This document shows, piece after piece, positions 1-6,457 of a DNA stretch of 6,457 bases (the first letter of the stretch is position 1; every line of letters starts with the position of its first letter). This DNA is from Brevundimonas sp. (GTDB lineage Bacteria > Pseudomonadota > Alphaproteobacteria > Caulobacterales > Caulobacteraceae). A program made the translations under genes and the position numbers. The notes under the pieces are model-generated. The model did not search any database and had not been told where the DNA came from. It saw nothing but the letters and a program-made list of their open reading frames with translations. The stretch is taken from contig JANJTI010000041.1 of the NCBI GenBank assembly GCA_024711185.1, forward strand, positions 1 to 6,457, in the 5' to 3' direction.

Positions 1-1271
<1,271 letters not shown>

Positions 1272-1308
1272 GCTCGTCTCGGTTCCCCGGGGCGCGGCGG
1301 CCCCTCGT
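1272..1308 (-). promoter_or_regulatory. tilS-ftsH spacer with small GC hairpin
   Basis: This 37-bp spacer holds a perfect 5-bp inverted repeat (GGGGC, six-base loop, GCCCC, at 1304-1289) about 17 bases before the ftsH ATG. No T-run follows, so it is not an intrinsic terminator. The only ribosome-site-like sequence is the weak GAGACGAG just before the ATG. The hairpin could affect ftsH translation, but a 5-bp GC stem is common by chance in DNA of this composition. Confidence 0.25.
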
Positions 1309-2595
1309 TCATGATGTCGACGCCGAAAATAGGTGCTTCCGCGGCGCCGCGCCATGGAAGACCGCGTCGCGTTCGCTTTCGTGCGTCATTCGGTCCAGCG
1401 CCCGGGCCAGTCGCTCCCCGACCAGCGCCTGCGCCTCGCCGACCGTTCCTGCAAGAACCGCCGCAGGCGGATCGTTCCGGATCAGCACAGGCCGGGCGGC
1501 GCGGAAGGCGGGCGGCAGGGGCCTGAGCGCGGCCCGGGCCGTTGCGGACAGGCGCGCCGTCACGCCGGCGGCGGGGACGACGGACCAGCCGGCGTCCGGG
1601 ACCGACATCAGCCAGCGTCCGTCCCAGACGGCCTCCAGACCGGGGGCGAGCGGCAGGGGAGCGGCGCAGGCGCGCCGCAACTCGCCCGGCTCGCGGCCGA
1701 CGAGGACGCGATTCCCCGCCGCCTCGACGCGGGCGCCGGCGAGGACGGCCACGAAGTCCTCGCCCGTCCCCAGCCGGGATCGCAAGGCCGCCAGCCGGTC
1801 GCCGCGCGGCGGCCGGTCGCCGCCGCCGGCGCAGACCAGGGCCGCGGCGAGGGCGCGGGGCGCGGTGCTCCGGTCGAGTTCGATCACGTCGTCCGCGACC
1901 GCCCGCACGCCCGACGTCCGGCCGGCCTCCGCCCCCGCCGGGGTCGCCGCGACAGCTCCGCCGGCGAGCGCCCGACGCGCCCGGGCGCGGGCGAAGCGCG
2001 GATCCTCGTTGGCCGGGTCCTCGATCCACGCGACTCCCGAGGCCGCGAGCCAGTCGCGGAGGGCGGCGCGGCGCGCGCCCAGCAGCGGCCGGAGCAGCAT
2101 CAGGCCGCGCCCCTCCGGCCACGCCGGGGACGGCCCCCAGACGCGCAGCCGCCCGAGGCTGGAGCCCTCCGCCTGCATGCGCTCGCCCTCGGCGACGTCG
2201 TCGAGGGTATGGGCCAGCAGGATCACACGCGCCCCGGCCGCACGGGTCGCCTCCGCCAGCAGGCCATGGCGGGCGCGACGGGCGGCAGCGGGAAGCCCCG
2301 TCTCCGGCCTGGGCCCGGTCCAGCGGAGCAGCCGCCAGTCGGCGCCGACGCGGCGGGCCGCCTGTTCCGCGACGGCGTTCCACCTCGGGCTGTCGGGATT
2401 CAGGCCGTGATCGACGGTGAGGGCGAGCAGCCGACGGCCGCGGCGACGCGCCCAGTCGGCCGTCAGGTCCAGCAGGGCCATGGAGTCGCCGCCCCCGGAC
2501 AGGGCGACGACCAGGGGCCGGGCGAGCCGGGGCTCGAGCCGGGCGTCGAGGTGGGCCTCGGCCGCCGCGATCCAGGCCGGAGCGCCGGCGGTCAG
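1309..2595 (-). CDS. tilS: TilS, tRNA(Ile)-lysidine synthetase, probable CTG start
   Basis: TilS uses ATP and lysine to convert C34 of the CAU-anticodon tRNA-Ile to lysidine, changing both its decoding (AUA) and its charging. From the proposed start the protein has 428 residues, close to the roughly 430 of E. coli TilS. The N-terminal PP-loop is SGGGDS (33-38), with [11 protein letters not shown] (59-69), the AHTLDD signature (128-133), RPLL (169-172) and WIEDPANED (190-198), followed by the more divergent C-terminal region. No in-frame ATG, GTG or TTG lies between well inside cpoB and the methionine after the PP-loop. The CTG at 2595 overlaps the cpoB stop as CTGA, follows a GGAG with a six-base spacer, and leaves 32 residues before the PP-loop. 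I therefore choose CTG. The alternative is a start far upstream inside cpoB, which would add an unrelated N-terminus. The CTGA overlap suggests translational coupling to cpoB. Identity is firm; the start is inferred. Confidence 0.93.
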   Translation of the reverse strand: MTAGAPAWIAAAEAHLDARLEPRLARPLVVALSGGGDSMALLDLTADWARRRGRRLLALTVDHGLNPDSPRWNAVAEQAARRVGADWRLLRWTGPRPETGLPAAARRARHGLLAEATRAAGARVILLAHTLDDVAEGERMQAEGSSLGRLRVWGPSPAWPEGRGLMLLRPLLGARRAALRDWLAASGVAWIEDPANEDPRFARARARRALAGGAVAATPAGAEAGRTSGVRAVADDVIELDRSTAPRALAAALVCAGGGDRPPRGDRLAALRSRLGTGEDFVAVLAGARVEAAGNRVLVGREPGELRRACAAPLPLAPGLEAVWDGRWLMSVPDAGWSVVPAAGVTARLSATARAALRPLPPAFRAARPVLIRNDPPAAVLAGTVGEAQALVGERLARALDRMTHESERDAVFHGAAPRKHLFSASTS

Positions 2596-3476
2596 CCGCC
2601 TCTCCGCGGCGCGGCGGCCGCCGGGCAGGCGAAGCGGGTGCGCAGCTCGGCCGCCCGCGTTCGCAGCGCCGGACTGGCGGCCTCGGCGTAGCGGTTGGCG
2701 AACTCGGTCAGGGCGCCGCAGGCCTGGGTTTTGCGATCGGTGGCGTTGAGCGCCGCGGCCAGCTCGAGCGTGGTGGCGGCGGCCCAGGGCGCGGTCGGCC
2801 AGCCCTGCAACGAGGAGGCGTAGGCCGCGACCGCGCCGGCCTGGTCTCCGGCCGAGACGCGCAGGTCGCCCAGCCGGCTGTGGGCCTCGCGCGCCTGCGG
2901 CGTATCCGGCCAGGCCGCGATAACGGTCTGCAGGGCGCGATCGCCCCGGGCCGGGTCGCTGGCGGCCAGACGCACGGCGGCGGCCAGATCGCGCGCGGCG
3001 TCGCCGGTCGGCGAGGTGGTCGGTATCGGCGAGTTCAGCTCGGCCTCGCGCGCGGCGGCGGCCTCCAGCGCCCGCACGCGACCCTCGGCGTCGCGCAGAC
3101 GGGTCCCGAGAGCGGTGTTGTCGCGACTGGCCTCGTCGAGGGCGAAGGTGAGGCGCTCGAGGTCGGCGTTCACCCGCCGCACCGTGGCCTCCATGTCCTC
3201 GAGCCGCCGATCCATGATCCCGACCCGCCCCTGCAGGGCGACGACTTCCGGGTCCGGCTCCACCAGCACGGGCTGGCCGGCCGCGTTGCGCTGGGTCACG
3301 GCCCGTTCGAGGCGCCGGACATTGCGATCCAGCTGCTCGAGGCGACGGCGATCCCACTGGATCGGCTCCAGCGGCGCGGTCTGGGCGACGACGACGGTGC
3401 CGCCGCCGATCAGGGCGACGCCGAGGGCGACGGCCGCAAGCTTGCGGGAGCGCGGGGCGGAGAAGAGCTTCAGCAT
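2592..3476 (-). CDS. cpoB: CpoB (YbgF), periplasmic coiled-coil/TPR partner of Tol-Pal
   Basis: CpoB is a periplasmic protein that in E. coli binds TolA and PBP1B and coordinates peptidoglycan synthesis with outer-membrane constriction. This 294-residue product has a Sec signal peptide: basic stretch to K12, hydrophobic 13-30, likely cleavage after A31 in VVVA-QTA. A coiled coil follows with regular hydrophobic positions (L81, V85, M88, L92, M95, V99, V102, L106, L109), then a Pro/Thr/Ser linker (149-157). TPR-like repeats span about 159-284, including WPDTPQA, GDQAGAVAAY and a last repeat with C253. The first TPR is weakly conserved. C253 and C284 are the only cysteines and could pair in the periplasm. 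I start at the ATG at 3476, which gives a normal signal peptide; a TTG at 3512 would add 12 residues. The ribosome site is weak (GGTGGGA, 11 bases upstream). The gene lies 40 bp after the DUF3667 gene and overlaps tilS by four bases. Confidence 0.92.
   Translation of the reverse strand: MLKLFSAPRSRKLAAVALGVALIGGGTVVVAQTAPLEPIQWDRRRLEQLDRNVRRLERAVTQRNAAGQPVLVEPDPEVVALQGRVGIMDRRLEDMEATVRRVNADLERLTFALDEASRDNTALGTRLRDAEGRVRALEAAAAREAELNSPIPTTSPTGDAARDLAAAVRLAASDPARGDRALQTVIAAWPDTPQAREAHSRLGDLRVSAGDQAGAVAAYASSLQGWPTAPWAAATTLELAAALNATDRKTQACGALTEFANRYAEAASPALRTRAAELRTRFACPAAAAPRRGG
2593..2605 (-). promoter_or_regulatory. tilS ribosome site and CTG start overlapping cpoB stop
   Basis: On the minus strand GGAG (2605-2602) is followed by six bases and then CTG (2595-2593). 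The last two bases of that CTG are the first two of the cpoB TGA stop (2594-2592). This spacing is what decides the proposed tilS start, because no standard start codon is available in frame nearby. Confidence 0.5.
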
Positions 3477-3494
3477 GAGCGTTGTGGTCCCACC

Positions 3495-3520
3495 GATTTG
3501 CGGCCGTCGCAAGGCGTCAA
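3495..3520 (-). promoter_or_regulatory. possible weak internal promoter for cpoB
   Basis: TTGACGC (3520-3514) matches the Caulobacter housekeeping -35 consensus TTGACGS exactly. Eleven bases later CGCAAATC (3502-3495) matches only the second half of the -10 consensus GCTANAWC. The -35 overlaps the stop codon of the upstream gene. Spacing fits, but the poor -10 makes this tentative; it could give cpoB some independent expression. Confidence 0.22.
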
Positions 3521-4638
3521 ACGCCCAGTCCCAGCCAGATCACGGCCCACAGGAACAGGCCGAGGACGATGTTGCAGAACAGGATCAGGAAGACGAAGCG
3601 CCACAGAGCCGAGAACCAGGACAGCGAATAGGCGCCCTTCAGCTGGGCGAAGATGTGGGCCGGCACGACGAAGCTGGACAGCAGCCACGCCGCGCCGCCC
3701 AGCCAGCCGTTGATCATGAACAGGCCCCAGATCACGAGGCCCAGCATGGCCATGAAGGTCAGGGAATAGAGGACGAAGACGCCATGGTCGTACAGGCTGA
3801 CCCGCCGACGGTGCAGGAACAGGATCGCCATGAAGGGGATCGACAGCGGCACCAGAAGGAAGGCGAATTTGTAGAGCGTCTGCTGCAGCTTGTAGACGGC
3901 CAGATCCGGGTTCTGGAGCTTCTTGGCCATCTTCTTCGCGGTCGGACCGGCGTCGTCCGACTTGTAGACGCCCGCCGCCCAGTCCTTCAGCCCGGCCTGC
4001 CAGCCGCCGGGCGCGAGGCCGTCCGCCCGAACCTCCGGGCCGGTCGCGGCGGTGAGGCGTTCGAGGTCGGCGACACGCTCGTCGCGCTCGGCCGTCGCCG
4101 CCTGCAGGTCGGCGCGCGCCTCGGCCAGGGCGCCGGGCTCCGGCGCCGTCCCGCTCTCCAGGGCGACCAGGCGCTGGCGGGCCTGCTCGGCCTCGGCGGC
4201 GGCGTCGTCGAGCGCGGCCTCGGCCGCCGCGCGCTGGCCGGCGAGGCTGATCACCGGCTCCGGCATGCGCACGAAGCTGAGGATGAAGAAGGTCACGAAG
4301 ATGGTGAACAGGAACAGCGCCAGCGGGGAGACGTAGCGGGTGCGGGCGCCCTGCACCCACTCGCGGGTCAGCCGGCCGGGGTTGAAGGCCAGCAGCGGCA
4401 GGGTGCGCCAGATGCGGGCGTCGAAATGCATGACGCCGTGCAGCAGCTCCTCGCCGAGGTGGAGCAGGGTGCGGTGGACGTGGGTCGGCTGGCCGCACTC
4501 GGCGCAGAACCTGCCGGGGGCCTCCGCGCCGCAGTCCGAACAGGTCGCCTGATGCTCGCCGGCCCGTCCTGTCGGGCGTTCCAGCGCGCCGGCGACGAGG
4601 CCCGCGCTGACCGCCGCACCGGCATCCTCCATGCTCAT
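3517..4638 (-). CDS. DUF3667-type zinc-ribbon membrane protein with coiled-coil insert
   Basis: The molecular function is unknown. The 373-residue product begins with a zinc-ribbon pattern, CxxC at C33/C36 and CxxC at C45/C48. A segment resembling the DUF3667 family follows: HFDARIWRTL (71-80), then NPGRLTREWVQGARTRYVSPLALFLF (86-111). The first membrane helix is about 103-123. Residues about 133-197 form an Ala/Glu/Arg-rich likely coiled coil, followed by a hydrophilic stretch to about 250. A C-terminal membrane block follows, with helices near 256-275, 286-309, 316-333 and 345-372, including a DHGVFVLYSLTF segment like the family's HxVF motif. The ribbon would be cytoplasmic if N-in, but topology is inferred. 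I chose the ATG at 4638 because a G-rich ribosome site (AAGGGGGG) sits seven bases before it; ATG 4632 is spaced less well. It is separated from pal by a terminator and is probably first in a unit with cpoB, tilS and ftsH. An envelope role is only a guess from its neighbours. Confidence 0.88.
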   Translation of the reverse strand: MSMEDAGAAVSAGLVAGALERPTGRAGEHQATCSDCGAEAPGRFCAECGQPTHVHRTLLHLGEELLHGVMHFDARIWRTLPLLAFNPGRLTREWVQGARTRYVSPLALFLFTIFVTFFILSFVRMPEPVISLAGQRAAAEAALDDAAAEAEQARQRLVALESGTAPEPGALAEARADLQAATAERDERVADLERLTAATGPEVRADGLAPGGWQAGLKDWAAGVYKSDDAGPTAKKMAKKLQNPDLAVYKLQQTLYKFAFLLVPLSIPFMAILFLHRRRVSLYDHGVFVLYSLTFMAMLGLVIWGLFMINGWLGGAAWLLSSFVVPAHIFAQLKGAYSLSWFSALWRFVFLILFCNIVLGLFLWAVIWLGLGV

Positions 4639-4661
4639 GCCAAAGCCCCCCTTGCGGTCCC

Positions 4662-4690
4662 GTTCTAGCCAGCGTCGGCGACCCCGGAAA
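4662..4690 (-). promoter_or_regulatory. candidate sigma-70-type promoter for DUF3667-cpoB-tilS
   Basis: GCTAGAAC (4669-4662) matches the Caulobacter housekeeping -10 consensus GCTANAWC at every position. Fourteen bases upstream, TTTCCGG (4690-4684) matches TTGACGS at five of seven positions, and 14 is within the usual 10-14 spacer. Transcription would begin about 24-bases before the DUF3667 ATG, leaving room for the G-rich ribosome site. The -35 sits just beyond the T-tract of the pal terminator, as expected for a compact end-and-restart junction. It was found by eye only. Confidence 0.55.
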
Positions 4691-4692
4691 CG

Positions 4693-4720
4693 AAAAAGGC
4701 GCCCGCGCGGGGCGGGCGCC
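4693..4720 (-). terminator. intrinsic terminator after pal
   Basis: In the pal direction a perfect 9-bp GC stem, GGCGCCCGC / GCGGGCGCC, closes a five-base loop (4720-4698). Five Ts follow at once (4697-4693), with three more a short distance later. AAA precedes the stem. It begins 25 bases after the pal stop codon. On the plus strand the stem is followed by only TTT, and no plus-strand gene needs it. This is the clearest regulatory element in the window. Confidence 0.92.
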
Positions 4721-4745
4721 TTTCAGGGCCGGTGTGGCGTGGCGA

Positions 4746-5300
4746 TCAGCGCACGGCGCCCGAGACGATGGCGGTGTGGGCGTTGCGATTGCGCGCCCAG
4801 GCCTCCTCGTTCGAACCGGCGGCGATCGGACGCTCCTTGCCGTAGCTGATGGTGTCGATGCGGGCCGCGCTGACGCCGCGCTCGACCAGGTAGGTGCGCA
4901 CAGACTCGGCCCGGCGCGCGCCGAGGGCGAGATTGTACTCGCGGGTGCCGCGTTCGTCGGCGTTGCCCTCGATGCGGACGGTCACGCCCGGATAGCGCTG
5001 CAGCCAGGCCACCTGGGCGTCGAGACGCGGGTAGGCCTCAGGGCGGATCTGGTAGCTGTCGAGGTCGAAATAGACCCGGTCGCCCACGTTGACGACGAAG
5101 TCCTGTTCCGAGCCCGGCCGCGCGGCGCCCAGACCGCCGCCCTCGACCCCGCCGGCGCCCGCACCCGGATATTGCGGATTGGTCGCCGGCGGCATGTCGG
5201 CGCCCGACGGCGAGTCCGCAGCCGGACGCGGGGTGCAGGCGGCGAAGGCCGCGGCGGCCGCGCCGACGGCGGCCACGCGAACCAGGGTCGAGATCTTCAT
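4746..5300 (-). CDS. pal: Pal, peptidoglycan-associated outer-membrane lipoprotein
   Basis: Pal is anchored in the outer membrane by lipidation and binds meso-DAP in peptidoglycan. TolB binding competes with this, and the Tol system concentrates Pal at the division site. The 184-residue product has a lipoprotein signal peptide (basic K2 and R8, Ala-rich core) ending in FAAC with C22 as the lipidated cysteine; F at -3 is less usual than Leu. A Gly/Pro/Ala-rich tether (23-65) leads to an OmpA-C-like domain (about 68-180) with VYFDLDS (76-82), the ligand-binding GNADERGTREYN (112-123), and LGARRA (126-131). N113 stands where many Pal proteins have His. Two ATGs occur in tandem, at 5303 and 5300. 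I choose 5300 because AGGAGG lies seven bases before it; 5303 would add one methionine. Pal follows tolB after 122 bp and is followed by a strong terminator, so it ends its transcription unit. Confidence 0.96.
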   Translation of the reverse strand: MKISTLVRVAAVGAAAAAFAACTPRPAADSPSGADMPPATNPQYPGAGAGGVEGGGLGAARPGSEQDFVVNVGDRVYFDLDSYQIRPEAYPRLDAQVAWLQRYPGVTVRIEGNADERGTREYNLALGARRAESVRTYLVERGVSAARIDTISYGKERPIAAGSNEEAWARNRNAHTAIVSGAVR

Positions 5301-5307
5301 CATGGGT

Positions 5308-5313
5308 CCTCCT
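5308..5313 (-). promoter_or_regulatory. strong ribosome binding site of pal
   Basis: This is a perfect AGGAGG, seven bases from the second of two tandem ATGs and four from the first. The spacing favours the start at 5300. It is the strongest ribosome site in the window, consistent with Pal being an abundant protein. Confidence 0.8.
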
Positions 5314-5316
5314 GAA

Positions 5317-5336
5317 TGCGGGGCCCTCGGCCCGCA
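5317..5336 (-). other. hairpin in pal leader next to the ribosome site
   Basis: TGCGGG (5336-5331) and CCCGCA (5322-5317) form a 6-bp stem with an eight-base loop. A variant with one bulged C adds two more GC pairs. It ends three bases before AGGAGG. No T-run follows, so it is not a terminator. It could protect the 5' end of pal mRNA or modulate ribosome access, or it could be chance in GC-rich DNA. Confidence 0.35.
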
Positions 5337-5399
5337 GCTTTGCTGTAGATTTTCGGTACTTCCGCGCCGGGCCTTCCGCCAGTCGCGATAACGCAAGAT

Positions 5400-5425
5400 T
5401 GACCCGGATCGCTCCGGCGACGTCA
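5400..5425 (-). other. stem-loop at the tolB stop codon
   Basis: CCGGA (5417-5413) and TCCGG (5408-5404) pair around a GCGA tetraloop of the stable GNRA class. Outer TGAC (5425-5422) and GTCA (5403-5400) can extend the stem across a one-sided four-base bulge. The outer arm includes the tolB stop codon. No T-tract follows, so read-through into pal is expected. It may be an mRNA-stabilising or processing element. Confidence 0.35.
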
Positions 5426-6457
5426 GGCCGGGCAGGCGTCCGGGCCGGTGGCGGCGAGGCGGGCGGGCTGTTCGTCGAGCAGCGGCGACCAGGCGGGATC
5501 CGACCCGCGGCCCGGGTAGCCGGCCTGGCTGACCAGGCGGCCCGACAGGTCGACGGTCCAGAGCCGGGTGTCGCCGCCGGGAGCCTGGCGCGCGAACATG
5601 ATGTAGCGGCCGTTCGGCGCCCAGGACGGGCCTTCCTCGAAATAGCTGGACGAGAGGATGCGCTCGCCCGAGCCGTCGGTGCGCATCACGCCGGTCGAGA
5701 AGCGGCCGCCCGACTGCTTGGTGAAGGCGATCAGGTCGCCGCGCGGGCTCCACGCCGGGGCCGTGTAGATGCCGCCGCCGCGGCTGATCGGCCGCTGGCC
5801 CGAGCCGTCCGCCCGCATGGTGTAGAGCCGGGCGGAGCCGGAGCGGTCCGAGGTGAAGACGATCTGCGAACCGTCCGGGCTGAACGAGGGCGAGGTGTCG
5901 ATGCCCGGGTCCGAGGTCAGGCGGCGCAGCTGCCGGCTGCTCAGGTCCATGACGTAGATGTCGGTGTTGCCGCCGCGGATGATCGAGAAGGCCAGCTTCG
6001 AGCCGTCGTTGGAGAAGCGGGGAGCTAGCACCTGGCCGTCGAACTCGCCGAGCGATTCCGTCCGGCCCGTCTGCAGGTTCCTGAGGTAGATGCGGCTGTA
6101 GTCGCGGCCCAGCGCGACGTAGGTGATCTCGTTGGGGTCGCTCATCGAAAAGCGCGGCGACATGATGATCTCGTCGCCCTGCGTCAGGAACACCGGGTCG
6201 TGGCCGTCCTGGTCGGAGATGGCGAGGCGGGACAGGCGGTTCAGCTGGGTGCCGCTCTCGGAGACGAAGACTACGCGGCTGTCGAAGAAGCCGCTCTCGC
6301 CGGTCATCCGCTGGTAGACCATGTCGGCGATCTTGTGCCCGATGCGCCGCCACTGCAGCGGTGTGGCGGTGAACTTCCACGCCACCAGCTGGCACTGACG
6401 ATAGGGATCGTACAGGCGGAAGCCGTAGTCGTTGCGGTTATCGGGCCGCGGCGTGAC
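5423..6457 (-). CDS. tolB: TolB, periplasmic beta-propeller of the Tol-Pal system (5' end beyond window)
   Basis: TolB is a periplasmic protein with an N-terminal domain that contacts TolA and a C-terminal six-bladed propeller that binds Pal. The frame is open to the window edge, so 344 C-terminal residues are present; the family is usually about 430-450 long, so roughly 100 residues and the signal peptide are missing. Near the cut edge [20 protein letters not shown] (14-33 of the fragment) and the [19 protein letters not shown] segment match the family's inter-domain region. PD40-type blades recur about every 44 residues: FSMSDPN (103), FSNDG (148), FSPDG (192), WSPRG (236), WAPNG (279) and WSPLL (323). 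The protein continues 17 residues beyond SDPAWSPLL, where many TolB proteins end, with a tail containing one cysteine near the C-terminus. The GTG at 6385 is an internal valine codon, not the start. pal follows after 122 bp. Confidence 0.97.
   Translation of the reverse strand, partial: VTPRPDNRNDYGFRLYDPYRQCQLVAWKFTATPLQWRRIGHKIADMVYQRMTGESGFFDSRVVFVSESGTQLNRLSRLAISDQDGHDPVFLTQGDEIIMSPRFSMSDPNEITYVALGRDYSRIYLRNLQTGRTESLGEFDGQVLAPRFSNDGSKLAFSIIRGGNTDIYVMDLSSRQLRRLTSDPGIDTSPSFSPDGSQIVFTSDRSGSARLYTMRADGSGQRPISRGGGIYTAPAWSPRGDLIAFTKQSGGRFSTGVMRTDGSGERILSSSYFEEGPSWAPNGRYIMFARQAPGGDTRLWTVDLSGRLVSQAGYPGRGSDPAWSPLLDEQPARLAATGPDACPA

Noticed and set aside
1322..1336. AT-rich island in the tilS 3' end (CCTATTTTC on the minus strand) as an ftsH heat-shock promoter
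   Set aside because: It has some -10 character, but I found no matching -35 at a suitable distance and it encodes TilS residues.
1341..1350. 10-base palindrome GCGGCGCCGC
   Set aside because: It lies inside tilS coding sequence and such GC palindromes are expected by chance at this base composition.
1333..2691. 452-residue plus-strand open frame opposite tilS
   Set aside because: It is antisense to TilS with its catalytic motifs, is Arg/Gly/Pro/Ala-rich, and has no recognisable domain.
3474..3512. Alternative TTG start for cpoB at 3512
   Set aside because: No ribosome site precedes it, and the extra 12 residues would put a polar stretch before the signal peptide; ATG 3476 gives a normal one.
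4646..4651. Six-G run before the DUF3667 start as a phase-variable tract
   Set aside because: Six bases is short for slippage-based switching, and the run serves naturally as the ribosome site.
3016..4668. 550-residue plus-strand open frame opposite cpoB and the DUF3667 gene
   Set aside because: It runs across two minus-strand genes and their spacer, and its Gln/Gly/Arg-rich translation has no domain; the opposite strand has a signal peptide, zinc ribbon and membrane helices.
4746..6395. Pal frame extended upstream through tolB to 549 residues
   Set aside because: The frame is open by composition only. The lipoprotein signal peptide and AGGAGG site fix the Pal start at 5300, and the upstream part is an out-of-frame reading of tolB.

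Overview
The window is very GC-rich (about 70% by eye) and every supported gene lies on the minus strand. Read in the direction of transcription, from high to low coordinates, the order is tolB (5' end missing), pal, a DUF3667-type zinc-ribbon membrane protein, cpoB/ybgF, tilS and ftsH (3' end missing). The protein sequences and the tol-pal / cpoB / tilS / ftsH order suggest an alphaproteobacterium. Codon bias, the TilS and Pal sequences and a Caulobacter-type housekeeping promoter motif point to Caulobacteraceae, with a Brevundimonas-like organism as my best guess. No 16S rRNA or other taxonomic marker is present, so the genus is inference.

Layout. Positions 6457-5423 hold TolB, the periplasmic beta-propeller of the Tol-Pal envelope machine. 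A 122-bp spacer with two small hairpins and a perfect AGGAGG ribosome site leads into Pal (5300-4746), the outer-membrane lipoprotein that binds peptidoglycan. A strong intrinsic terminator (4720-4693) closes the tolB-pal unit. A Caulobacter-like sigma-70 promoter abuts the terminator T-tract and appears to start a second unit. That unit comprises the DUF3667 protein (4638-3517), CpoB (3476-2592), TilS (2595-1309) and FtsH (1271 to the window edge). The spacings are 40 bp, a 4-base overlap and 37 bp.

How the genes work together. TolB, Pal and CpoB belong to one process, coupling outer-membrane constriction and peptidoglycan remodelling at division. TilS makes the lysidine needed to read AUA codons, and FtsH is the membrane AAA+ zinc protease; both are passengers commonly found next to tol-pal in alphaproteobacteria. 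The DUF3667 gene is the unusual member: it sits between pal and cpoB behind a terminator and its own candidate promoter.

I see no mobile element, CRISPR array, tRNA, rRNA or defence cassette. This is mostly a housekeeping region, and I do not see a clearly new system. The points most worth a second look are the DUF3667 insertion, the pal/DUF3667 transcription break and the probable CTG start of tilS. The long plus-strand reading frames are antisense shadows caused by GC-rich codon use. There is no gene-free stretch over 300 bases.
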